This document shows, piece after piece, positions 1 to 6,220 of a stretch of DNA of 11,350 nt (its first letter is position 1; the number at the start of each line of letters is the position of its first letter). Source of the DNA: Parcubacteria group bacterium CG11_big_fil_rev_8_21_14_0_20_41_14 (lineage in GTDB: Bacteria > Patescibacteriota > Patescibacteriia > UBA2169); contig PCVT01000109.1 of assembly GCA_002787075.1 (NCBI GenBank), forward strand, positions 1-11,350. The letters run 5' to 3'. The notes under the pieces are model-generated. The model was not told the origin of the DNA, did not search any database, and saw only the letters and a program-made list of their open reading frames with translations. The position numbers and the translations under genes are program-made.

Positions 1-116
1 ACAACTTTCAGACCAACCTGCTCTATTCTTCGGATAATCTCTCCAGTTAAGCCGCGTTGGACCGCGTCTGGCTTTGCCATTAAAAAAGTAATTTCTTCTC
101 TTGGATGTGTTGCCAT
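1..116 (-). CDS. ndk: Nucleoside diphosphate kinase, N-terminal fragment (cut by window edge)
   Basis: The first 38 codons are visible from an ATG at 116-114, and the rest lies beyond the window. The translation contains MAKPDAVQRGL followed by TGEIIRRIEQVGLKV. This matches the start of NDK, where the KPD motif (here K15-P16-D17) and the following helix help form the nucleotide site. NDK transfers the gamma phosphate from ATP to NDPs through a phosphohistidine and keeps NTP/dNTP pools balanced in the cytoplasm. The catalytic histidine is outside the window. The N-terminus is a few residues longer than usual before the first beta strand. The gene starts 16 bp after the receiver-protein stop codon, so the two are probably cotranscribed. 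No Shine-Dalgarno sequence precedes the ATG. The family call rests on a short but characteristic stretch. Confidence 0.85.
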   Translation of the reverse strand, partial: MATHPREEITFLMAKPDAVQRGLTGEIIRRIEQVGLKV

Positions 117-132
117 ATTAATGAGTATTAGT

Positions 133-516
133 TTATTTAATTAATGATTTAATTTTTTCAAGCACTTGGGAAGGGGTAAAATTCGCTTTCACCATATAAT
201 CGGTTGCGCCAAGTTTTTTGCCTTTTTCAATATCTTCTTCCTGACCAAGATTGGTAAGCATGATGATAGGCGTGTCTTTGTACTGCGGCATTTCCCGCAA
301 TTGCTTTAACACAGCGAATCCGTCCAATTTAGGCATAATTATATCAACCAATACAATATCAAATGTGCCTGCTTGTGCTTTGGCAACCCCGTCTTCTCCA
401 TCAACCGCGACCACCACCTCAAGCCCTTCTTTGGTGAATTTTGTATTATACATTGAGGCAAGCATTTCCTCGTCCTCAACTAGCAATACTTTTAATTTTG
501 TTTGTGTATCAGGCAT
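133..516 (-). CDS. Stand-alone response-regulator receiver (CheY-like) protein
   Basis: This 127-residue protein consists of a single receiver domain with no output domain. Visible motifs are the acidic pair E14-D15 (with E16) after the first strand, the phosphoacceptor D58 in the VLVDIIMPKLDG block, the switch threonine T88 (MLTN) and the conserved lysine K110. Such proteins are phosphorylated on Asp by a histidine kinase and signal by protein-protein contact. No kinase gene is in the window, so partner and output are unknown. One oddity is that K110 is followed by Ala (KAN), where most receivers have the cis-proline Lys-Pro. A good promoter sits just upstream (526-553), and its predicted start leaves almost no leader. 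ndk follows 16 bp downstream. The family is clear; the pathway is not. Confidence 0.93.
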   Translation of the reverse strand: MPDTQTKLKVLLVEDEEMLASMYNTKFTKEGLEVVVAVDGEDGVAKAQAGTFDIVLVDIIMPKLDGFAVLKQLREMPQYKDTPIIMLTNLGQEEDIEKGKKLGATDYMVKANFTPSQVLEKIKSLIK

Positions 517-525
517 AATGAGATT

Positions 526-553
526 ATTGTAGCAAATATACGGTAAAAAGCAA
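526..553 (-). promoter_or_regulatory. Sigma70-type promoter for the receiver gene and ndk
   Basis: Read on the minus strand there is TTGCTT (553-548), a 16-bp spacer and TACAAT (531-526). A start about 7 bp downstream of the -10 box falls near position 519, only about 3 nt before the ATG at 516. If right, the mRNA is essentially leaderless. The promoter fills the 48-bp gap after the MBL gene, so the receiver gene may be expressed separately from the comEC operon. This is a pattern match only. Confidence 0.5.
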
Positions 554-564
554 GCGACTTTGTG

Positions 565-1437
565 TTATCGCAACTCAACATATTCCCCATCACTCACTAG
601 CCGGATATCGCCTGTCTCGTCCGTACGCAGGATAGTGATTAAACGCGCTTTCAAGCGATTGATAGTGCGTGGCTTTGGATGTCCATAACTATTATCCGCT
701 CCAACAGAGAGGATTGCGACTTCGGGTTTAACTGTATCTAAAAATTCTTCTGATGATGAAGTATCAGACCCATGGTGCCCTGCTTTCAAGATTTCTGATT
801 CAAGATAAGAGCCATATAGCGCGACTAATTCATTTTCTGTTTCTATGTGCGCGTCTCCTGTAAGCATCGCGTCAATCTTGTTATCAGAAAATTTCGCCAC
901 AATTGAGGCCAAGTTATTATCTTCAATATCTTTGCCAACAAAATCAATATTAGGATATAAAACATCAAGAATCACATTATCTCCGAATTCATATATTTGC
1001 CTTTGCGACACATAATTCACTGGAATTTTTTTACTGTTGATTATGCTCCACATTGCTTCATACATTGAACTATCATGCACAATGCCTGGATCCAAAAAAA
1101 GATCAACATCATACCGCTCAAGAACTGACACAAGGCCTCCAATATGGTCCGCGTCTGGATGAGTCGCGATTACCATGTCAAGCTTATGATCAAAGAAAGA
1201 AAGATTGCGCCCGAGCCGATCTAAAACGCGATTATCTTTGCCTCCATCTATAAGGATATTCTGGCCATATCTAGTTTTGATGAGGATGCTGTCCCCTTGC
1301 CCAACATCTAAAAAAATAATTTCCGCACTGCCAGAGCGCGCATGAATATTGAAAAATAGAACCACGGTCAAAACACAAGATAAAACAGTTGCACCGCTGA
1401 TGAGTATAATAATTCGTTTGAGATGTTTGAGAAGCAT
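565..1437 (-). CDS. ComEC-type metallo-beta-lactamase-fold hydrolase with one membrane anchor (detached ComEC C-terminal domain)
   Basis: This 290-residue protein has one N-terminal membrane helix (about 8-30) and then an extracytoplasmic MBL domain. Visible motifs are the ComEC hallmark FLDVGQGDS (42-50), the metal motif THPDADH (H93, D95, D97, H98), LTGDA (D195), LKAGHHGS (H221, H222) and SYGHPKP (H253). In classical ComEC/Rec2 this domain is fused behind the channel domain and is thought to process incoming DNA. Here it is its own gene, beginning 31 bp after comEC stops and in a different frame. Its anchor helix corresponds in position to the last membrane helix of a full-length ComEC. The metal ligands look intact, so it is probably active rather than a remnant. 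There is no Shine-Dalgarno sequence before the ATG. A stand-alone secreted hydrolase not devoted to DNA uptake remains possible. Confidence 0.88.
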   Translation of the reverse strand: MLLKHLKRIIILISGATVLSCVLTVVLFFNIHARSGSAEIIFLDVGQGDSILIKTRYGQNILIDGGKDNRVLDRLGRNLSFFDHKLDMVIATHPDADHIGGLVSVLERYDVDLFLDPGIVHDSSMYEAMWSIINSKKIPVNYVSQRQIYEFGDNVILDVLYPNIDFVGKDIEDNNLASIVAKFSDNKIDAMLTGDAHIETENELVALYGSYLESEILKAGHHGSDTSSSEEFLDTVKPEVAILSVGADNSYGHPKPRTINRLKARLITILRTDETGDIRLVSDGEYVELR

Positions 1438-1460
1438 AGTGTAAAATCAAAATGACAAAG

Positions 1461-1537
1461 CTCAAATTTCAAAACATTTGAACTTTGGATTTTGGATTTG
1501 TTTTGACATTTGGACTTTGAGTTTTAGGTTTTGACAT
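1461..1537. repeat. Degenerate 7-bp-period TTTGGAY repeat at the comEC/MBL junction
   Basis: On the plus strand, heptamers of the type TTTGGAT recur at 1484-1490 and 1491-1497. After a short spacer they continue as TTTGGAC, TTTGAGT, TTTAGGT and TTTGACA (1509-1536). TTTTGACAT occurs exactly twice (1501-1509 and 1529-1537), and CATTTGAACTTTGGA at 1475-1489 is matched 12/15 at 1507-1521. The tract encodes the last roughly 14 residues of ComEC and fills the gap to the next gene. From memory, similar TCCAAA-rich heptad tracts are scattered in Patescibacteria intergenic regions; I could not check this. Confidence 0.7.
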
Positions 1538-3016
1538 CCGCCACACTCCCCACCACAAGGCCATATACACAGCTATCATCATCACCCAATGAAATCCGCC
1601 TAAATCCAAAGACGCGAATTTCAAGGAAGACAATGCTTCTGCCATGCGAATCATATACTCCAAAAGAAGCCAAGCAGGCCAAACTAAAATCTGGCCCAAT
1701 GATGTCCACAGCATTCCAGCGCTTCCCGCTACAAAACCTATTGCCATTGTCAAAGGAATCGCGGGCAAGATAAGAATATTTGCCAAAGGCGCCACAAGTG
1801 AGAGTCGGCCAAATTGATATAGGATGAGCGGAGTGGTAGTAATCATTGCGGATAATGTTGTGACTAATGCTTCTTTCACGCCAAACAATTCTGGTAAGCG
1901 CTTGGTATAATTTTGAAAAATCGGATTAATATATACCAATCCCACAGTCGCAAGAAATGACAATTGAAACCCAGCGTCAAACACTAAAATTTTCGGATTA
2001 ACTAACAGCATAACAAACGCGGTAAACACAAGCGCGTTTGTTGCGCGCGAAGCCCTGCCTAATTGTTTGGCAAGCAGGACAAATATGCCCATTATGCCAG
2101 CACGGACAACAGACGCGCTCGCGCCAGTCATTATGACGAATATGACAATGCCCCCGGTTATCCACCAAAACGCTCTTCTTTTATTAACCCCAAGAAACTG
2201 CAAAAACCCGATTATAACTGCCGCGATAATGGTAATGTTTGATCCGGAGATTGCTATGATGTGCGTGGTGCCAGTGCGATTGAATGCCTCAAGAAGATAT
2301 TCAGGTATTCCCCTGCGAGCTCCGACGAGAAGGCCTGCCAAAAACGCGGCATGTGGTTCTGAAATGATTTTGTTGATAGTATCCATGAAATATGTCTTAA
2401 CCGCCAAAATACCGCGCATGATAGGATTTGCTTTTCCTGTATCAATTTTTTGGATAGAGCCGCGCCAGCACACGCTATATATGTCATACCTGGCCAAGTA
2501 TTTATCATACGCGAAATCCTCTATTTGTTCTGGCTTCTCTATTGCGCATGATACGCGCACTAAATCTCCATATTCATATTCAGGATATAGATTTGTTTTG
2601 ACAAGGAGCTTGCCTTTAATTCCCCCTCCTGTATTCAGGAGGGGGTCAGGGGGTGGTTGCGCAATTGACCGCACAGACAAAGTCAACTTCTGATGATCCA
2701 GTCGCACATCTGGCTCCTGAATCACCACTCCTTCAACGACCACGCTCTGCCCGTTATAGTGCGCGATGTGCGATGAGTCTTCCAAATTCGGCTGAGATAA
2801 AATCATGCGCCCTATTCCTAAAATAAAAAATAGCGCGCACAGCGCTATTATTTTGTATTTCCTATTTGACCAGAACACTATCAACACAACCGCATCAAGC
2901 AACAACAAAGCATACACATACATAAAATCAACCGCAATAAACGACACTGCTCCCACGCCGATTATGAATGACAATAAGCACAATAAGAATATTTTTGATT
3001 TGCTTATCCTCCGCAT
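1469..3016 (-). CDS. comEC: ComEC/Rec2 DNA-uptake channel protein (lacks the MBL domain)
   Basis: This 515-residue inner-membrane protein is predicted to carry single-stranded DNA across the membrane during natural transformation. It has N-terminal membrane helices (about 9-73), an extracytoplasmic OB-fold-like DUF4131 region (about 85-195) and the multi-helix Competence domain (about 220-490). Conserved blocks are THIIAISGSNITII (251-264), SVVRAGIMG (302-310) and DAGFQLSF (347-354). The MBL domain of full-length ComEC is absent and lies in the next gene. Two oddities stand out. Residues about 119-134 are encoded by a palindromic element inserted in frame, and the polar tail after about 496, largely repeat-encoded, does not look like family sequence. 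The gene starts 4 bp after prfB ends, so it is probably in the same operon. No pilus or other com genes are in view. Confidence 0.93.
   Translation of the reverse strand: MRRISKSKIFLLCLLSFIIGVGAVSFIAVDFMYVYALLLLDAVVLIVFWSNRKYKIIALCALFFILGIGRMILSQPNLEDSSHIAHYNGQSVVVEGVVIQEPDVRLDHQKLTLSVRSIAQPPPDPLLNTGGGIKGKLLVKTNLYPEYEYGDLVRVSCAIEKPEQIEDFAYDKYLARYDIYSVCWRGSIQKIDTGKANPIMRGILAVKTYFMDTINKIISEPHAAFLAGLLVGARRGIPEYLLEAFNRTGTTHIIAISGSNITIIAAVIIGFLQFLGVNKRRAFWWITGGIVIFVIMTGASASVVRAGIMGIFVLLAKQLGRASRATNALVFTAFVMLLVNPKILVFDAGFQLSFLATVGLVYINPIFQNYTKRLPELFGVKEALVTTLSAMITTTPLILYQFGRLSLVAPLANILILPAIPLTMAIGFVAGSAGMLWTSLGQILVWPAWLLLEYMIRMAEALSSLKFASLDLGGFHWVMMIAVYMALWWGVWRMSKPKTQSPNVKTNPKSKVQMF
2622..2656. 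repeat. Palindromic REP-like element inserted in frame in comEC
   Basis: CCCCCTCCTG (2622-2631) and CAGGAGGGGG (2636-2645) form a perfect 10-bp inverted repeat around a TATT loop. A second G-run, CAGGGGGTGG (2647-2656), follows. The composition (G/C runs) is unlike the AT-rich surroundings. Read on the coding strand it gives the low-complexity segment PPPDPLLNTGGG (residues 121-132) without breaking the frame. It lies between two predicted beta strands of the OB-like domain, where an insertion would be tolerated. Confidence 0.8.
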
Positions 3017-3020
3017 GACG

Positions 3021-4119
3021 TTATTGCTTAGCTAACCACTTTACATACGCTTCCGCGAAATTGTCAAGCTCGCCCCGCAAAACTGCGTCAACATTGCTCG
3101 TTTCCAAACCAGTGCGATGGTCTTTGGCTAATTTGTAAGGATGTAAGACATATGACCTGATCTGCGAACCCCATTCCGCGCTTTTGACAGTTCCGCGGAT
3201 GCGCCTTTCAGCGGCATCTCGATCATCTGATTGTTTTTTAGCTAAACGAGATTTCAAAATCTTCATAGCAGTTGCTTTATTCTGCTGTTGGCTGCGCTCA
3301 TTCTGGCATGTGACTACGATGCCAGATGGATCATGAACAATCCTAACAGCGCTATCAGTAGTATTTACTGACTGACCCCCATGGCCAGACGCGCGGAAAA
3401 CATCCACGCGAATATCTTCATCACGAATTTCAACATCATCAGAATCTCCTAAATCAGGAATAATATCAACCAAAGCAAAAGAAGTATGCCGCATTTTTTC
3501 AGCGTCATACGGAGAAATGCGCACTAATCTATGCACGCCTGCCTCGCTTTTAAGCCATCCATAAGCGCCTTGGCTCAATGCTTCAAATGTCGCGCTTTTT
3601 ATTCCTGCCTCGCTTCCTCTTTGCCTGTCTATAACCCGAGTTTTAAAATCTTTTTTCTCGCAAAATCGCAAAAGCATTCGCTCAAGCATTTCAGCCCAGT
3701 CCTGCGCGTCTGTGCCTCCTGCTCCTGCTGAAATTGAAACAATAGCTCCTTTTTGATCAAACTTTCCGTTAAAAAACACTAAAAATTCCTGCTTGCTAAA
3801 AATGCTTGCAAGCTCTTCTGATTTTCTTTCTACTTCCTGCTCTAATTCTTCGTCTTTTTCTTTTTCAAGCTCGCGCGCTAAATCAAGCGTTGATACTGTA
3901 TCAAGCTTCAAAGATTCCCAAATTCCAACTTCATTGCGCAATTGGTTCAAGCGCTGATTAACTTTTTGCGCTTTTTCTGGATTCTGCCAAAAATTTTCTG
4001 ACTGTGTTTCTGATTCCAATTCTTTTATTTTTTCCTGCTTTTTATTGATGTCAAAGCAACCTCTCTGTTTCAGCGATTTTCGCGGAAAGCTCTTGTAATT
4101 TTTTTATTGTCTCATGCAT
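3021..4119 (-). CDS. prfB: Peptide chain release factor 2, expressed through a programmed +1 frameshift
   Basis: RF2 recognises UAA and UGA in the ribosomal A site and triggers peptide release. The gene is in two frames: 22 codons from ATG 4119 to CTT at 4056-4054, an in-frame TGA at 4053-4051, then 343 codons in the +1 frame (GAC from 4052) to TAA at 3021. Skipping T4053 gives a 365-residue protein, the usual RF2 length. The catalytic GGQ lies at 247-249 (RASGHGGQSVN), and the stop-reading tripeptide is SPY at 202-204, where RF2 normally has SPF. The N-terminal coiled helix region is partly encoded by the short first frame. A TTG at 4019 could start the second frame alone but would cut into the N-terminal domain. 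The ATG is 1 nt after the htrA stop, so translation is likely coupled. Presence of RF2 argues for UGA as a stop codon here. Confidence 0.95.
4050..4065 (-). promoter_or_regulatory. prfB autoregulatory +1 frameshift site
   Basis: The minus strand reads GAGAGGTTGCTTTGAC. It has the slippery CTT codon (4056-4054), the UGA stop (4053-4051) with a C after it, and a Shine-Dalgarno-like GAGGT (4063-4059) two bases before CTT. In Escherichia coli prfB the same arrangement (AGGGGG, TAT, CTT TGA C) lets low RF2 cause a pause at UGA and a shift into the long frame, so RF2 controls its own level. The seven bases CTTTGAC are identical to the known site. Confidence 0.93.
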
Positions 4120-4120
4120 A

Positions 4121-5377
4121 TTATTTTTTTTCTGATAATAATGCTTCAACCTCTTTTTCCTCGCCTTTATGATATATCTTTAAGCGCACAATCTCATTGG
4201 GCTTGTATTTGGCAAGAAGTTTTGCTAAATTATTTTCTTGGGTTACTTTTTCTCCATTAACTTCCAAAATAATATCATTTTCAACCAGTCCTGCCTTGTC
4301 AGCAGGAGACCCAGGAACCACAGCCAAATCCATACGCGTTTCTCCGCGCACAATCAAAGCCCCATAATCAATATCAATAATATCATTGGCTTTAGCGATT
4401 TCCTCATTCAAAAGAATATATCGCACACCCAAGAACGGCCTCACAATCCTGCCATACTCGCGCACACTCTCTATTACGCTTTTCACGCTGTTTATTGGAA
4501 TAGCAAACCCTATAAGCTGGCCTTCTTGCGAAACCGCGGTATTAACGCCAATTACCTTGCCAAACAAATCCAAAAGCGGGCCACCTGAATTTCCCGGATT
4601 AATTGCCGCGTCTGTCTGAATCGCCTCTTCAATCTCCTCGGACATTCCAGAAGAATCTCCAGCCACAATGCGCCTATTTATGCCTGATACAACGCCTTTA
4701 GTCACAGTATTCTGGAATTGACCCAAAGAATTGCCAATCGCGATCACAGTTTGGCCGATTTTAATTTGATCAGAATCTCCGAAATCAAGAATAGGAAGAT
4801 TATCCGCGTCAATCTTTAAAATCGCGATATCATTCATGTCATCGCGCGCCAGTACTTTTGCCGTATACTGAGTACCATCATTAAGAACAACAGTGTATTC
4901 AGCGTTCTCCCTCTCAACCACATGCCTATTCGTAACTATCATGCCGTCTGTTGTAATTATGAATCCGCTTCCTCCTCCAACTTCTTGTTTTCCTGACTGT
5001 GGAGGAGAATAGAACGGCGTGCCAAAGAAAAAGAAATTATCAAATGGAGATCCTGGACCGGTTTGATTATAATAGTCCGAAAGATCCTGAGTAATGATGA
5101 TAGATACCACTGCCTTTGATGATTGCTCAACTACTTGAGTAGTTGCGCTGTCTTCTACCACTATTTTTGAAGAATTATCAGATGAATTTTGCCCGCTTCC
5201 TGATGAGCCAGAATCAATGCCAAGCGAATTGCTTACATATGACCAAAGATTATCATTAGCATATCCAGCCAAAAGCGCGCCACTTACTCCTCCGACTAAT
5301 CCGCCCGCAATCACGCTTACTAAAGCAGTTATAATAAGAGCGTTTCGTATTGGTTGTGGAATATTTTTAAAACTCAT
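4121..5377 (-). CDS. htrA: HtrA/DegP-family membrane-anchored serine protease with one PDZ domain
   Basis: This 418-residue envelope protease and chaperone degrades or refolds misfolded exported proteins. A membrane helix (about 12-38) acts as signal anchor and is followed by a Ser/Gly-rich linker (about 55-70). The trypsin-like domain has the full catalytic triad: H152 in TNRHVV, D183 in MNDIAILKID and S264 in NPGNSGGPLL. A single C-terminal PDZ domain (about 314-410) includes PGSPADKAGL and DIILEVNGEKV, as in DegS- or HtrA-like forms rather than two-PDZ DegP. An aromatic patch, FDNFFFFGTPF (112-122), lies before the protease core in the loop region that is variable in the family. The start follows the small membrane-protein gene by 16 bp, with at best a weak AAGAAG ribosome site. 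Its stop is 1 nt from the prfB start. Confidence 0.96.
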   Translation of the reverse strand: MSFKNIPQPIRNALIITALVSVIAGGLVGGVSGALLAGYANDNLWSYVSNSLGIDSGSSGSGQNSSDNSSKIVVEDSATTQVVEQSSKAVVSIIITQDLSDYYNQTGPGSPFDNFFFFGTPFYSPPQSGKQEVGGGSGFIITTDGMIVTNRHVVERENAEYTVVLNDGTQYTAKVLARDDMNDIAILKIDADNLPILDFGDSDQIKIGQTVIAIGNSLGQFQNTVTKGVVSGINRRIVAGDSSGMSEEIEEAIQTDAAINPGNSGGPLLDLFGKVIGVNTAVSQEGQLIGFAIPINSVKSVIESVREYGRIVRPFLGVRYILLNEEIAKANDIIDIDYGALIVRGETRMDLAVVPGSPADKAGLVENDIILEVNGEKVTQENNLAKLLAKYKPNEIVRLKIYHKGEEKEVEALLSEKK

Positions 5378-5393
5378 ATGCTTCTTGCTCTAA

Positions 5394-5705
5394 TTATTGT
5401 TTTGCCTCGAATAACTTATCAACAAATCCGCCTCCTTGCAAAATAGTGCTTCCAGTTCCTCCGTCCAAAAGATCAGAATATGTTGATAAAAATTGGCGCA
5501 AAATCGGAGGAAGATAAATAATAGCCAGAACAATAGGCCCAATAATCAATACAATTTTAATAACATTCAAAATTTGTCCGAACAAGATGTATCTCCGGGT
5601 TTTTTTCACGTACTCAAGGACTTGTTTTGTTAATTCAAGATTTTCCTTTACTATGCTTTCCATTGTTCCTTTTTGCGGCTGGTTTTGATTTTGGTTTGAA
5701 GGCAT
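5394..5705 (-). CDS. Small single-pass membrane protein of unknown function
   Basis: This 103-residue protein has a Gln/Asn-rich N-terminus (1-14), a charged helical stretch (about 15-40), one strong hydrophobic segment (about 43-66, rich in Ile/Val/Leu, ending at PP) and a short C-terminal part with two Gly-rich patches (GGTGS, GGG). I do not recognise a named family, and no catalytic motif is visible. It overlaps the end of nrdR by 71 nt in another frame. A shorter form from ATG 5663 (89 residues) is possible, because AAGGA lies 3 nt before that codon, and it would still overlap nrdR by 29 nt. The long start is kept because the N-terminal tail is compatible with both frames being coding. 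Its place between nrdR and htrA suggests an envelope role, but this is inference only. Confidence 0.75.
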   Translation of the reverse strand: MPSNQNQNQPQKGTMESIVKENLELTKQVLEYVKKTRRYILFGQILNVIKIVLIIGPIVLAIIYLPPILRQFLSTYSDLLDGGTGSTILQGGGFVDKLFEAKQ

Positions 5706-6219
5706 ATGTTTTTCTTTTATTTAATTTTTTTGATGAAGATTTCTTTTTATAATTAATTTTTTTGCGCCTCTTTCCTATTAGCTTATGCAATTCATCATAG
5801 AATGTGTGCACATCTTTGAATTCTCGATAAACTGACGCGAACCTGATATACGCGATTTTATCCAATTTTTTCAAATGCTTCATTGCCAAATCCCCAATCT
5901 GCGATGCTTTGATTTCAGTCCTATTGAGCCGGTACATATCTCGCTCAATATTAGAAATTAGTATGCGCATCTCTTGATTAGTAACTGGCCTCTTTTCCAA
6001 TGCCTTATAAATTCCATTGGATAGCTTTTCTCTTGAATATGCCTCATGTCTTCCATCTCGCTTTATAACAGTGACATTAAGAATTTCAGTTTCCTCGCGC
6101 GTTGAAAATCGAAAACCGCACTTTTCGCACTCCCTTCGACGACGAACCGTGTTATCTTGTTCTGAAAGACGGGAATCCAATACTTTAGTTGCTTCATGAG
6201 TGCATGCTGGGCATAACAT
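5635..6219 (-). CDS. nrdR: NrdR-type transcriptional repressor with a lysine-rich C-terminal extension
   Basis: NrdR senses ATP/dATP through an ATP-cone and represses ribonucleotide reductase genes. The zinc ribbon is intact (C3-x2-C6 and C31-x2-C34), followed by the RRRRECEKCG block and the ATP-cone (about 47-138, with VIKRDGRHEAYSREKL and RFASVYREF). Core length to about residue 149 matches the family, whose members are usually near 150 residues. The remaining roughly 45 residues (150-194) form a tail dominated by Lys, with Ser, Asn and Arg. They may add nonspecific nucleic-acid binding. The tail's coding region overlaps the next gene. The start codon is 1 nt after the ftsZ stop, suggesting coupling with ftsZ. 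No reductase gene and no NrdR-box pair is in the window. Confidence 0.94.
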   Translation of the reverse strand: MLCPACTHEATKVLDSRLSEQDNTVRRRRECEKCGFRFSTREETEILNVTVIKRDGRHEAYSREKLSNGIYKALEKRPVTNQEMRILISNIERDMYRLNRTEIKASQIGDLAMKHLKKLDKIAYIRFASVYREFKDVHTFYDELHKLIGKRRKKINYKKKSSSKKLNKRKTYAFKPKSKPAAKRNNGKHSKGKS

Positions 6220-6220
6220 A

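Noticed and set aside
550..575. Possible rho-independent terminator after the MBL gene
   Set aside because: The stem is only four base pairs (GCGA/TCGC) with a long loop, and the T run after it is offset and overlaps the -35 box of the next promoter.
1271..1465. Open frame continuing the comEC frame after its TGA, as if UGA were read through
   Set aside because: It overlaps the MBL gene in another frame and encodes no MBL motif. RF2 is present, so UGA is a real stop codon.
2067..2693. Plus-strand 208-codon frame antisense to comEC
   Set aside because: The product is Met/Pro-rich without family resemblance, while the opposite strand encodes clear ComEC motifs. It is a shadow of biased codon use.
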